Of a stretch of DNA of 12,460 nt, positions 1-8,055 are shown in pieces. This stretch comes from an uncultured Eggerthellaceae bacterium (GTDB lineage: Bacteria; Actinomycetota; Coriobacteriia; Coriobacteriales; Eggerthellaceae): contig CAUEBO010000069.1 in NCBI GenBank assembly GCA_958454405.1, forward strand, positions 1 through 12,460. Reading direction: 5' to 3'. The notes under the pieces are model-generated. The model was given only the letters and a program-made list of their open reading frames with translations, was not told the DNA's origin and did not search any database. Numbering within the stretch: position 1 is the stretch's first letter; each line of letters starts with the position of its first letter. Made by a program: the position numbers and the translations under genes.

Positions 1-730
1 GAAAGAAGGCGAATTGCTGGAAAGCCGCGCTTGGAATATTGTTTTCTTTCGCACCAGAAAGCCTTGCCGACGACCTCCGCTGCATCATTCGCAGCAGGAA
101 GCCCTGCCCGGACGTCAAGCGAGTCCCCGCAGCCGAGAAGTACGTCGAAGAGGGCGGGCACAAGGAGGCCGAAGAGACGTGCGCGTCCACCTGAAGCGAA
201 GCCTCGTAGGGCCACAGCGTGCATCGCCCATACTGTCTGCGAAGGAGTCCCGACCGCCAACCCAGCAACGCTCGGGACTCGCACGTTTGCCCGTCGTCCA
301 ACTTGAGCCGACCCGCTTGCCATGGAGCTGCATGGGAGGCCTCTGCATGAAGGGGACGGATCCTTCCAAAGACCGGCCGGCTCCGGCCAAAATCAAAAAT
401 GACAGAAAACGCAGTCGAATGCGCAGTCTGCGAGACCGATCCGCGCCCTTCGCGTGCCGCGATCGCGCAAAACGCCTGGTCGCGAAATCCGCATGCCCGG
501 TTTCGCGCTCGGCGACTGCACATTCGACCGTGTTTTCGGTCATCTGCGGTTTGGCCGGATGCTTCCGGAAGACCAGCCGGCACCATGGAGGAGGATCGGC
601 CAGGACCATGGCAAGGGCGGTTGACGGCGGATGCATTTGGGACTGACTGCTCAGACGGCCGAATGTGCGGTCGTGTTCCTGAGTTTTCTGCTACTGTGTT
701 CGCAGACGTGATGAGGGAAAGGAACGCGCC
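1..730. other. Non-coding region upstream of the two-component system
   Basis: No convincing gene is visible in this stretch. The open frames on both strands read as Arg/Pro/Ser-rich low-complexity peptides with no recognisable domain, no good ribosome binding site and no codon bias like that of the genes to the right. The notable content is a long imperfect inverted repeat at 382-559, annotated separately, and a further short copy of its core at 656-673. The last 60 bases should hold the promoter and leader of the response regulator gene. I could not identify a convincing -35/-10 pair there; a TGC-TACTGT extended -10-like string at 689-697 is the best, weak candidate. Confidence 0.7.
382..559. 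repeat. Long imperfect inverted repeat
   Basis: The left arm (399-434) matches the reverse complement of the right arm (508-543) at 30 of 36 positions. A second exact block of 10 bases extends the arms outward: TCCGGCCAAA at 382-391 against TTTGGCCGGA at 550-559. The 73-bp spacer contains a 10-bp palindrome, CGCGATCGCG, at 458-467. A related core, CGGCCGAATGTGCGGTCG, recurs in direct orientation at 656-673 and differs from the right-arm sequence at two of 18 positions. A transcript could fold into a hairpin of about 180 nt. It may be a remnant of a non-autonomous mobile element, a dispersed intergenic repeat or a structured RNA; the sequence alone does not decide. Confidence 0.75.
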
Positions 731-1402
731 ATGCGCATACTGATCGTCGAGGACGACGCCGCCATCGTGGCCAGCCTCACGAAGCTGCTGCAAGCCGAGG
801 GGTACGCGACGGAATCCGCATGCGGCCAGGGCGACGCCGTCGCGCTCTTGCAGTCGTCGCGCTTCGACTTGGCGCTCGTCGACATCTCGCTCGCCCAAGG
901 CAACGGCTTCGCTGTGTGCGCCGCCGCCAAGGCGACTGATCCGGCGCCGGCCGTCATCTTCCTCACCGCCTCCGACGACGAGTACAGCACGGTGGCGGGC
1001 CTGGACATGGGAGCCGACGATTACATCGCGAAGCCCTTCCGCGCCCGCGAGCTGCTCTCGCGCATCCGTTCGGTGCTGCGCCGGGCCGCCGGAGCTTCGA
1101 ACGTGCTGCGATTGGGCGATGTGGAGGTGGACGCAGGCTCGGCTTGCGTGAGGAAAGCCGGACGGGAGATCGCGCTGACGGCGCTCGAGTACCGGCTGCT
1201 TTTGCTGTTCGCCCAGAGCCAGGGCAAGCTGGTCACGCGCGAGCATGTGCGCAACGCCATCTGGGACAGCGCGGGCGAGTACGTGAGCGACAACACGCTG
1301 AACGTCTACATCAAGCGCCTGCGCGACAAGGTGGAGGACGACCCTGCCGACCCCCGCCTCATCCTGACGGTGCGGGGGCTGGGCTACAAGGCGGGCGCGT
1401 GA
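731..1402 (+). CDS. OmpR/PhoB-family response regulator
   Basis: This is a cytoplasmic DNA-binding response regulator of 223 residues, the usual size for the family. The N-terminal receiver domain (about 1-115) has the acidic pocket E7/D8/D9, the phospho-acceptor aspartate D51 in LVDIS, the switch threonine T79 in FLTA and the conserved lysine K101 in AKPF. The C-terminal winged helix (about 125-221) has the family's LTALEYRLL, NVYIKRLRDKV and VRGLGYK signatures. The start is supported by AAAGGA at 718-723, 7 nt upstream. The partner kinase follows after 43 nt, and the ABC transporter further downstream is the probable target. All phosphorelay residues are present, so it should be functional. 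The signal and regulon are not visible from sequence. Confidence 0.96.
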   Translation: MRILIVEDDAAIVASLTKLLQAEGYATESACGQGDAVALLQSSRFDLALVDISLAQGNGFAVCAAAKATDPAPAVIFLTASDDEYSTVAGLDMGADDYIAKPFRARELLSRIRSVLRRAAGASNVLRLGDVEVDAGSACVRKAGREIALTALEYRLLLLFAQSQGKLVTREHVRNAIWDSAGEYVSDNTLNVYIKRLRDKVEDDPADPRLILTVRGLGYKAGA

Positions 1403-1445
1403 CGGCTTTCCGGCCGCTTCGCCTGGAACGAGGGAGGATGACGAA

Positions 1446-2450
1446 ATGAACCTGGTGCGGAACCGCTCGTTCGCATGCCAACTGGCGCTGCTGGCGGCCG
1501 TCATGGGACTGTGCGCGGCACTCGCGCTCGCTCTGGACGGCCGGCAGGCGGCCCTGTGGTCCCTGGCGGCAGGCGCTGCGGCCTGCGTCCTGTTCACGGC
1601 GTTCTCAGTACGCCGCTTCCGAGAGATAGCCCGGATGGCGGCCGAGGTGGACGAGGTGCTGCACGACGGGCACCGCATCGCCTTCTCGGACTACCGCGAA
1701 GGCGACCTCGCCGTGCTGAAGAACGAGCTGGCCAAGATGGTGGCCGCGCTCCGCATCGCCACCGAGCGCCTTGACGCGGAGAAGCGCGCGCTGGCGGACG
1801 CGCTGGCGGACGTGTCGCACCAGATACGCACCCCCCTCACGGCCATGGGCCTGCTCATCCCCGAAGCCGAGCGCGCGACGGACGAAGCCGAGCGCTCGCG
1901 GGCGCTTCACGAGCTGGAAACGCTCGTCGCACGCGTGGGCTGGCTGGTCACCGCGCTGCTGAAGCTTGCGAAGGCCGACGCGGGGGCCATCCGCGTGCAG
2001 GCGCTCCCCGTCGACGCGGAACGCATGGCGCGCGATGCCTTGGCGCCCCTGGCCGGGGCCCTGGACCTGCGCGGCGTGGCCTGCACGATCGCGGCGAGCC
2101 CTTCCGGGGCCGCATTCGTGGGAGACGCAGCCTGGTCGGCCGAGGCGCTCGGCAACATCCTCAAGAACTGCATGGAACACACGCCTGCGGGCGGCGCGAT
2201 CCGCGTCGACATCGCAGAAGACGCGGTGGCGTGCCGCATCCGCGTGACCGACACGGGGCCGGGCATCGCCGAAGCCGACCTCCCCCACCTGTTCGAACGG
2301 TTCTACCGCGGCGAAGGGTCCGAGGGCTTCGGCATCGGCCTCTCGCTCGCGCACGCGCTCGTTGCGGCGCAGGGCGGCACGTTGCGGGCCGGCAACGACC
2401 GCTCCGGCGGAGCCCGCTTCGACATGGCCTTCCCCAAAGTCGTCGTCTAG
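1446..2450 (+). CDS. Intramembrane-sensing-type sensor histidine kinase
   Basis: A 334-residue membrane histidine kinase that should phosphorylate the adjacent regulator. Two N-terminal membrane helices (about 10-30 and 36-54) are separated by a loop of only some five residues (DGRQA), so there is essentially no external sensor domain. A linker with EGDLAVLKNELAKM (85-98) leads to the H-box DVSHQIRTPLTAM, with phospho-accepting H125. The ATPase domain has an N-box around N237-N241 (NILKN), a G1 box DTGPGI (269-274), an F-box LFERFYRG and a G2 box GFGIGLS (294-300). The linker plus SHQ-[I/L]-[R/K]-TPLT pattern is one I associate with kinases beside FtsX-type ABC transporters in gut Firmicutes and Actinobacteria. 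The start follows an AGGGAGG box. Such kinases commonly sense through a partner transporter; that is inference here. Confidence 0.95.
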   Translation: MNLVRNRSFACQLALLAAVMGLCAALALALDGRQAALWSLAAGAAACVLFTAFSVRRFREIARMAAEVDEVLHDGHRIAFSDYREGDLAVLKNELAKMVAALRIATERLDAEKRALADALADVSHQIRTPLTAMGLLIPEAERATDEAERSRALHELETLVARVGWLVTALLKLAKADAGAIRVQALPVDAERMARDALAPLAGALDLRGVACTIAASPSGAAFVGDAAWSAEALGNILKNCMEHTPAGGAIRVDIAEDAVACRIRVTDTGPGIAEADLPHLFERFYRGEGSEGFGIGLSLAHALVAAQGGTLRAGNDRSGGARFDMAFPKVVV

Positions 2451-2486
2451 CGGCCCGGCTCGGCCTCGACACGAGCCACAGGGCCG
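2451..2486 (+). promoter_or_regulatory. Stem-loop directly after the kinase stop codon
   Basis: The bases right after the kinase stop codon form a strong dyad. CGGCCC (2451-2456) pairs with GGGCCG (2481-2486), and GGCTCG (2457-2462) pairs with CGAGCC (2472-2477), with a 9-nt loop and a 3-nt bulge. No T-tract follows, so it is not a classical intrinsic terminator. It could stabilise the upstream mRNA or reduce read-through into the transporter genes. Confidence 0.55.
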
Positions 2487-2522
2487 GTCCGCTGCCCAGG
2501 ATGCAGCAAGCAAAGCCTTCGC

Positions 2523-2580
2523 GCGCGCCCGAATCCTCGCCCGCTGCCCAAAGAACCCGGGTTCCGGCAAACGGGCGCGC
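2523..2580 (+). promoter_or_regulatory. Nested dyad in the kinase/transporter spacer
   Basis: Outer arms GCGCGCCCG (2523-2531) and CGGGCGCGC (2572-2580) are exact inverted repeats. They enclose TGCC/GGCA (2545-2548 and 2566-2569) and a perfect 12-bp palindrome, GAACCCGGGTTC (2553-2564). As RNA this could fold as a stacked hairpin; as DNA the central palindrome could be a dimeric protein site. Together with the flanking stem-loops it suggests that transporter expression is set separately from the regulator and kinase. No binding protein can be named. Confidence 0.5.
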
Positions 2581-2634
2581 CTCCCGAACGGCGGCCGCTC
2601 GGCAAGATGACGATTCTGTAATGCGGGGGTCATG

Positions 2635-2650
2635 GCCGCGCAAGCGCGGC
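2635..2650 (+). promoter_or_regulatory. Hairpin in the leader of the ABC transporter genes
   Basis: GCCGCG (2635-2640), loop CAAG, CGCGGC (2645-2650) is a perfect 6-bp GC hairpin 41 nt before the ATPase start codon. A weaker dyad, ATGAC (2607-2611) with GTCAT (2629-2633), lies just upstream and overlaps a TGTAAT string (2617-2622) that might be a -10 element. No matching -35 is evident. Function unknown. Confidence 0.4.
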
Positions 2651-2691
2651 GTGGGACACTAATCCGTAGACCGAAGCGAGAAAGGCGATCC

Positions 2692-3372
2692 ATGGACATT
2701 CTGACCATAGACCATCTCACGAAAGTGTACGGGGAAGGCCCCACAGCGCTGAAGGCGCTCGACGACGTGACGCTGTCCATCGCGCCGGGCGAGTTCGTGG
2801 CGATCGTGGGCTCGTCGGGATCGGGCAAGTCGACGCTGCTGCACCTCATGGGCGGCGTCGACCGGCCCACCTCGGGCACCGTCCGTCTGGGCGGCGTCGA
2901 CGTGTACGCCCGATCAGACGAGGAGCTGGCCGTGCTCCGCCGCCGCGAAGTGGGAATCGTCTACCAGTTCTACAACCTCATCCCCGTGCTCAACGTGGTG
3001 GAGAACATGACGCTGCCGGTGCTCATGGACGGCCGCCAGGTGAACGCGCAGCGGCTCGACATGCTGCTGGACGCCCTGGGCCTGCGCGGCCGCGAGCGGT
3101 TCTTGCCCAACCAGCTGTCCGGCGGCCAGCAGCAGCGCGTCGCCATAGGGCGCGCCCTCATGAACGCGCCGGCCGTCGTGCTGGCCGACGAGCCTACCGG
3201 CAACCTCGACTCGCGCAACTCGCGCGAGATCATGGACCTTCTTCGCGCGTCGAACAAGCAGTTCGACCAGACGCTCGTCGTCATCACCCACGACGAGGAC
3301 ATAGCCTGCGCCGCCGATCGCGTCATCGCCATCGAGGACGGCAGGATAGCCGCGTGCGAAAGGCGGCGCTGA
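2692..3372 (+). CDS. ABC transporter ATP-binding protein (MacB/LolD/Bce type)
   Basis: This 226-residue nucleotide-binding subunit energises the permease encoded immediately downstream. It has Walker A GSSGSGKST (40-48), Q-loop Q92 in IVYQFYNL, signature LSGGQQQR (142-149), Walker B VVLADEP with catalytic E167, the D-loop region GNLDS, and H-loop H200 in VITHDED. The FYNLIPVLNVVENM segment and ADEPTGNLDS are typical of the LolD/MacB/BceA group, which pairs with FtsX-fold permeases. The start at 2692 is chosen because AAAGG (2681-2685) sits 6 nt upstream and the conserved first strand begins there; an in-frame upstream start at 2632 would add 20 residues of unlike sequence. The stop codon overlaps the permease start as TGATG. 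Export or membrane extraction is the expected role; the substrate is unknown. Confidence 0.97.
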   Translation: MDILTIDHLTKVYGEGPTALKALDDVTLSIAPGEFVAIVGSSGSGKSTLLHLMGGVDRPTSGTVRLGGVDVYARSDEELAVLRRREVGIVYQFYNLIPVLNVVENMTLPVLMDGRQVNAQRLDMLLDALGLRGRERFLPNQLSGGQQQRVAIGRALMNAPAVVLADEPTGNLDSRNSREIMDLLRASNKQFDQTLVVITHDEDIACAADRVIAIEDGRIAACERRR

Positions 3373-6341
3373 TGGGCATCTTCACGCGCTTCACGGTGCG
3401 CACGCTGGCGAAGAACCGCGTGCGCACCGCCGTCACCGTGGCCGGCATCGCGCTGTCCACGGCCTTGCTGGCCGCCGTGCTCACCAGCGTGGCCAGCGTG
3501 CAGGCAGGGCTGTGCGAACGGACGCTGGCCACCGAAGGGTCCTGGCACGTGTTCTCGCCCGACGTGGCCGCGCAAGGCGTCGAGGCGCTGGCCGCAAGCG
3601 ACGACGCGGGCGACGTGGCGACGTTCCGGGAGCTGGGCTCGGCTGCGCTTTCGGACGAGGACGCCCGCTACCTGGGCGATTTCGTGGCCGTGAAGACCCT
3701 GCCGACCGTCGTGAAGGGCTCCGCCGAGCCCGGCGGCGCGCCCTTGGCGATGATGCCGGAGCTTGCGGAGGGCCGGCTTCCGCAGACGGCGGACGAGATC
3801 ATCCTGCCCGACTACTGCGAAGGCGAGGCGCTCGGGACCGACGGCGAGGGAGGCGCGCACTCGCAGGGCCCGCTGGGCACGGGCTCGGAGATATCGCTTG
3901 ACCTGGGCCGGCGGGTGCTGGACGATGGCGGCGAAACCCGTGTGCTCACAAGCGCGAACGCGACGTACCGCGACGAGGTGGGCGAGGGATACGGCGCGGA
4001 CGAGCGGATGGTCGACGTGCAGGAACGCTCCTACACGGTCGTGGGCTTCTACAAGCGCCAGGAGAACTTTCGGGGAAGCAACTACGCGGCTTCGTCCTCT
4101 TCCATCGTCGCCATCACGGCCGCCGACGCCGACGCGCCGAACGCCCTGACCGGCGTCTACCTAACAACGCGGAACCTGGGCAGCTTCGACGCCGTGCGCG
4201 CGCTCTTCGAGGACTCCACGGGCATCGTCGGCGAAGCCTCCACGACCTACCACACGAACCTGTTCCGCTACCTGGGCATCATGGACGACCGGCCCATCTG
4301 GGGATCCCTGTGGGCGCTTGCCGCCGTGCTGGCCGCCGTCATCGTCGTGGCGTCCGTCTCGCTCATCTACAACGCCTTCGCCATATCGGTTGCAGAGCGC
4401 ACGCGGCAGTTCGGATTGCTGGCCTCGCTCGGCGCTTCGAAACGCCAGCTGCGGCGCACGGTGCTTGCAGAAGCCCTCATCCTGGGGTCTGCAGGCGTGC
4501 CGATCGGCCTCGTGCTGGGCGTCGCGGGCACGGCCGGAGTCTTTGCCGTGTCCCAGGAAGCGTTTTCGTCGCTGTTCGGCGATGCGGCGGGACTGCCGGT
4601 GCACGTCGACGCCGCAGCGCTCGCAGCGGCCGCAGCGCTGTCGATCGCGACGCTGGTCGTGAGCGCCTGGGTGCCGGCCGCGCGCGCCTCCCGGGTTCCA
4701 GCCGTCGACGCCATCCGCCAATCGCAGGACGTGCGGCTGTCCAGAAGGGCGGCCCGCTCGGCACGCGCGGCCGCACGCCCGACCGCCCCCCGCAAAGGCG
4801 CATCAACAGGCGCGCGTTTCATCGAACGCGGTCTCGCGGGCAAGATCTTCGGCGTGCCTGGGTTCGTCGCGCACCGCACCCTCTCGCGCTCGGCTTCGCA
4901 CGGCCGCACCGTGGTGGCTTCGCTCGCGGTCAGCACGATGCTCATCGTGATCACCGGCAGCATCGCCCTGTACCTCGATCCCGTCTCCGAACGCGCGGAA
5001 AGCCAGAACGCCGCTGGAAGCGGCGCCGACGTCATCGTGTCGGCCCACGCCACCAACGGCGAGAGGCACGGCTTCAGCGACCTGTCGGACCACGCTGACG
5101 AACTCGACGCGTTCATCCAGCGGGCGGGCGCCATCGAGGGCATCGAGCTCATCGGCGTCTGCCGTCAGGGCCAGGCCGACAGCATCGTGCCAGCGAGCAT
5201 GATAACCGACGAAGCGCGCGTCGTCCGCCAGCAGTACGACGAACAGGCGAGCGAAGCCTGGGTGCCCCCGCACTTCGGGGCGAACGGCGACTACTACGGC
5301 GACACGGCCATCTTCTACCTTGACGACGCGTCCTGGCGCGCGCTCGTGAACGGCCTCGGCCTGGACGAAGCCGCCTACACCGACGCAGCCGCCCCGCGCG
5401 CCATCGGCCTGAACGCCTACCAGGGCACGCTGGCCGACGGCTCCTACATCTCCACCGAGCCCTTCGCATCCCCTGGCACCCTCGACCTGTACGCCATCAG
5501 GAACCTGGAGGGTTACACGAGCATGGGCACGGCGGAAGGCGATGATGGCCGGCCCGTGGTGAACTACCTCAACCAGGCGAGCAACGGCGACGCCCCCGGC
5601 CTCGTCGCCATGCCGACGGAAGAAGTCTCTACGAAGACGCCCCTCGAAGTGGGAGCCCTCTCTTCCGACGAGCCCGCGGCCGTCAACGCAGTGGCCGGCA
5701 GCGGGCAATTCCCCGCCATCCTGCTGCCCGAAAGCGTCGCCGCGAACGCCGCCGGGTTGGGCGACTACCAGACGAATCCCTTCACGTATTCGTTCGCCGG
5801 CATTTCATACGCCGCAGAAGACCACGCAAAGGTCGCGGACGAGCTCAAGGAACTGGCCGAGGAATACGACGGCATCGTGATCAACGTGAGCGACGTGGCC
5901 GAAGGGGCGCGCCAAGACCGCCTGGTATCGCAAGCCGTCCAGCTGTTCGTGTTCTGCTTCTCCATCATCACGGCGCTCATCGCGGTGGCGAACGTGTTCA
6001 ACACGCTCGCGAACTCCATCATCCTGCGCACGCGCGAATTCGCGGTGCTCAGGTCTGCGGGCATGGGCAACCGCGCTTTCGCCCGGATGCTCGCCTACGA
6101 ATGCGCGAGCTACGCGCTGCGGGGGCTGGGCATCGGCCTGGCGGCAGCCCTCGCGGCCACGTATGCGCTGCACGAAGCCATGGCCATGACGTTCTCGGGG
6201 CTCGCCTTCACGCTGCCCTGGGCCTCCATCGGCCTGGCCGTGGGAGTGGTGCTCGCCGTGCTCGCGCTGAGCGTGGTCTACGCGCTCAGGCGCGCCCACG
6301 CCGCGAGCATCGTCGATGCGCTGCGCTCAGACGCCATCTAG
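3372..6341 (+). CDS. FtsX/MacB-type ABC transporter permease, duplicated fold
   Basis: A 989-residue inner-membrane permease, partner of the upstream ATPase. It reads as two tandem FtsX-type units. Unit 1 has a membrane helix at about 18-44, an external domain (about 45-308) and three helices between about 309 and 437. Unit 2 has a helix at about 512-535, a second external domain (about 540-850) and three helices at about 858-880, 915-937 and 948-973. Cytoplasmic turns ERTRQFGLLASLGAS (342-356) and the matching LRTREFAVLRSAGM near 885-898 are the usual ATPase-contacting segments. ATG 3372 is preferred over an in-frame ATG at 3354 because it overlaps the ATPase stop (TGATG, translational coupling). 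Two large external domains and eight helices differ from BceB, which has ten helices and one large external domain. It is more like a fused MacB- or LolC/E-type pair. Substrate unknown; peptide, lipid or antibiotic handling is possible. Confidence 0.93.
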   Translation: MGIFTRFTVRTLAKNRVRTAVTVAGIALSTALLAAVLTSVASVQAGLCERTLATEGSWHVFSPDVAAQGVEALAASDDAGDVATFRELGSAALSDEDARYLGDFVAVKTLPTVVKGSAEPGGAPLAMMPELAEGRLPQTADEIILPDYCEGEALGTDGEGGAHSQGPLGTGSEISLDLGRRVLDDGGETRVLTSANATYRDEVGEGYGADERMVDVQERSYTVVGFYKRQENFRGSNYAASSSSIVAITAADADAPNALTGVYLTTRNLGSFDAVRALFEDSTGIVGEASTTYHTNLFRYLGIMDDRPIWGSLWALAAVLAAVIVVASVSLIYNAFAISVAERTRQFGLLASLGASKRQLRRTVLAEALILGSAGVPIGLVLGVAGTAGVFAVSQEAFSSLFGDAAGLPVHVDAAALAAAAALSIATLVVSAWVPAARASRVPAVDAIRQSQDVRLSRRAARSARAAARPTAPRKGASTGARFIERGLAGKIFGVPGFVAHRTLSRSASHGRTVVASLAVSTMLIVITGSIALYLDPVSERAESQNAAGSGADVIVSAHATNGERHGFSDLSDHADELDAFIQRAGAIEGIELIGVCRQGQADSIVPASMITDEARVVRQQYDEQASEAWVPPHFGANGDYYGDTAIFYLDDASWRALVNGLGLDEAAYTDAAAPRAIGLNAYQGTLADGSYISTEPFASPGTLDLYAIRNLEGYTSMGTAEGDDGRPVVNYLNQASNGDAPGLVAMPTEEVSTKTPLEVGALSSDEPAAVNAVAGSGQFPAILLPESVAANAAGLGDYQTNPFTYSFAGISYAAEDHAKVADELKELAEEYDGIVINVSDVAEGARQDRLVSQAVQLFVFCFSIITALIAVANVFNTLANSIILRTREFAVLRSAGMGNRAFARMLAYECASYALRGLGIGLAAALAATYALHEAMAMTFSGLAFTLPWASIGLAVGVVLAVLALSVVYALRRAHAASIVDALRSDAI

Positions 6342-6359
6342 AGGGTCCGCATCCCCTCG

Positions 6360-6399
6360 CAACAAAACGCCCCCGGCCAATACCATGGCAGGGGGCGTT
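6360..6399 (-). terminator. Intrinsic terminator of the NCS2 permease gene
   Basis: Exact 9-bp arms AACGCCCCC (6366-6374) and GGGGGCGTT (6391-6399) enclose a 16-nt loop. Read leftward, the stem is followed by TTTTGTT, a classical T-tract, about 100 nt after the permease stop codon. Read rightward it is followed by CCCC, so it is a poor terminator for the ABC permease mRNA, though the hairpin may still protect that 3' end. Confidence 0.8.
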
Positions 6400-6499
6400 C
6401 CCCATTGGAATCGAGGAGCGGCGACGCTGGCGGGCCCTTCGAAGGCGCGCCGCCTTCCCAAGGCCCGCCGGGCACCCTCCCGCGGCGCGTCCTCGCGGC

Positions 6500-7891
6500 C
6501 TACCCGTTCGCCGGGCGGATGTCCTCCAGCGGCATGGGCACGTCCGGCATCTCCTCCGGCTCGCGCGGCGCGCCGGCCGCCTCTTCGTGCCCGGGCAGGA
6601 TGACGTTCATCAGAATGCCCACGACCGACCCCACGGCAAGCCCCGACAAAGCGATGGTGATGCCGCCCACCGGAACCACGATGGCGCCCGCCGTGCTGTA
6701 GGCGATGCCCAGCGACAGCACCAGGATGAGCGCGGTGATGAGGACGTTGCGGCTCTTCATGAAGTCCACATGGTTCTCCACCAAGTTGCGGATGCCCACG
6801 GCCGATATCATGCCGTACAGCACGAGCGACACGCCGCCGATCACGCACGCCGGCATGGCCGCCACCACGGCCGCGAACTTCGGCGAGAACGAGAACACGA
6901 TGGCGAAGAGGGCCGCGATGCGGATGACGCGCGGGTCGAACACGCGGGTGAGCGCCAGCACGCCCGTGTTCTCGCCGTAGGTGGTGTTCGCCGGCGCGCC
7001 GAAGAGCGACGCCAGGATGGTGGCCAAACCGTCGCCCAGAAGCGTGCGGTGCAGGCCCGGCTCGGCGATGTAGTTGCGGTTGCACGTGGAGCTGATGGCC
7101 GACACGTCGCCGATGTGCTCGATCATGGTGGCGAACGCCAGCGGCATGATGGTGATGACGGCCGTGATGGCCAGCCCCGCGTCGAAATTGTCGCCGAACA
7201 GCGAGAATACGGTGTTGTCCCACGCCACCGGCAACCCGATCCACGGCGCCGCGGCCACGGCTGCGAAGTCCACCTCGCCCGCCAGCGCCGCCACGATGTA
7301 GGACACGACCACTCCCAAGAGGATGGGGATGATCTTGACCATGCCCTTGCCCCAGATGTTGCACACCACGATGACGGCGATGGCCACCACCGCGATGAGC
7401 CAGTTGGACGAGGCGTTCGTGATGGCCGAGCTGGCCAGGATGAGCCCGATGCAGATGACGATGGGGCCGGTGACCACCGGCGGGAAGAAGCGCATGACGC
7501 GGGCGGCGCCGAATACGCGGAACAGCGCCGACAGCACCAGGTACAAAAGGCCCGCGCACGCCACGCCCAAACACGCATAGGGAAGCAGGTTCGCCTCGCC
7601 ATTGGGCGCGATGGCCGCGTAGCCCGCGATGAACGCGAACGACGAGCCCAAAAACGCCGGCACCTTGCCCTTCGCCAGGAAGTGGAACAGCAGCGTGCCC
7701 AATCCCGCGAACAGGAGCGTCGCAGAAACGGAGAGCCCTGTCAGCGCCGGCACGAGCACCGTGGCCCCGAACATGGCGAACATGTGCTGCAGGCCGAAGA
7801 TCGTCATTTTCGGCGCGCCGAGCGGGCGCGCGTCGTACACCGCGTCGGGACTGTCCTTGGCCCCCATGGTCGGCACCGGCTTATCGCTCAT
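6500..7891 (-). CDS. uraA: NCS2-family uracil/xanthine-type permease
   Basis: A 463-residue inner-membrane nucleobase transporter of the NCS2 (nucleobase-ascorbate) family, close to the usual length for UraA. Visible family marks are the QH pair in helix 1 (GLQHMFAMFG, Q35-H36), GSSFAFIAGYAA (82-93), the substrate-binding acidic motif MIEHIGD with E258, and GAPANTTYGENTG, whose E307 matches the second substrate-binding glutamate of UraA, followed by VLALTR to complete the family signature. This pattern favours uracil, with proton symport expected, but xanthine cannot be excluded. The start at 7891 has GAGAGGGG just upstream; the open frame runs far beyond it, but that extension overlaps the neighbouring gene in another frame and is not protein-like. 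A terminator lies downstream at 6366-6399. Transcription converges on the ABC permease gene. Confidence 0.93.
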   Translation of the reverse strand: MSDKPVPTMGAKDSPDAVYDARPLGAPKMTIFGLQHMFAMFGATVLVPALTGLSVSATLLFAGLGTLLFHFLAKGKVPAFLGSSFAFIAGYAAIAPNGEANLLPYACLGVACAGLLYLVLSALFRVFGAARVMRFFPPVVTGPIVICIGLILASSAITNASSNWLIAVVAIAVIVVCNIWGKGMVKIIPILLGVVVSYIVAALAGEVDFAAVAAAPWIGLPVAWDNTVFSLFGDNFDAGLAITAVITIMPLAFATMIEHIGDVSAISSTCNRNYIAEPGLHRTLLGDGLATILASLFGAPANTTYGENTGVLALTRVFDPRVIRIAALFAIVFSFSPKFAAVVAAMPACVIGGVSLVLYGMISAVGIRNLVENHVDFMKSRNVLITALILVLSLGIAYSTAGAIVVPVGGITIALSGLAVGSVVGILMNVILPGHEEAAGAPREPEEMPDVPMPLEDIRPANG

Positions 7892-7961
7892 CAGCAAACC
7901 CCTCTCGCATCGCGCCTCGGCGCGGCCCGTTCCCCGACGGCTGCGCACGCAAATCCCCGAC

Positions 7962-7967
7962 ATTATC
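7962..7967 (-). promoter_or_regulatory. Candidate -10 box for the NCS2 permease gene
   Basis: Read leftward, GATAAT matches the TATAAT consensus at five of six bases and would give a 5' leader of about 65 nt. The only TTGCCG-like -35 candidate is 14 bp away, which is short, so the call is tentative. A small hairpin, CGCGC/GCGCG (7911-7924), lies just before the ribosome binding site. I saw no recognisable PyrR or purine riboswitch motif. Confidence 0.4.
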
Positions 7968-8006
7968 CTACAAGCGGATGCCGGCAAGGACGGCAACCGG
8001 CAAGAA

Positions 8007-8036
8007 CGTCCCGCATTCCCGCCGGAAGGCGGGACG
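8007..8036 (-). terminator. Probable terminator after the DUF1700/HAAS-like gene
   Basis: CGTCCCGC (8007-8014) pairs exactly with GCGGGACG (8029-8036), and leftward the stem is followed by TTCTTGCC, a weak T-rich tail. It lies 20 nt past the stop codon of the membrane protein gene, a natural terminator position. A competing 7-bp stem, TCCCGCC (8017-8023) with GGCGGGA (8028-8034) over a GGAA loop, shares the same arm, so the two folds exclude each other. Confidence 0.55.
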
Positions 8037-8055
8037 CGAACCGGGTGGGCGGTAG

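Noticed and set aside
673..701. Direct repeat GTGTTC at 673-678 and 696-701 as a response regulator site
   Set aside because: A 23-bp spacing and a six-base match are too weak to claim an OmpR-type binding site.
14..743. Several overlapping open frames in the first 740 bases
   Set aside because: All are Arg/Pro/Ser-rich, conflict with one another and cross the inverted repeat; none has a credible start.
1605..2879. A 424-codon minus-strand open frame across the kinase and spacer
   Set aside because: It is antisense to a clear histidine kinase gene and its product is low-complexity.
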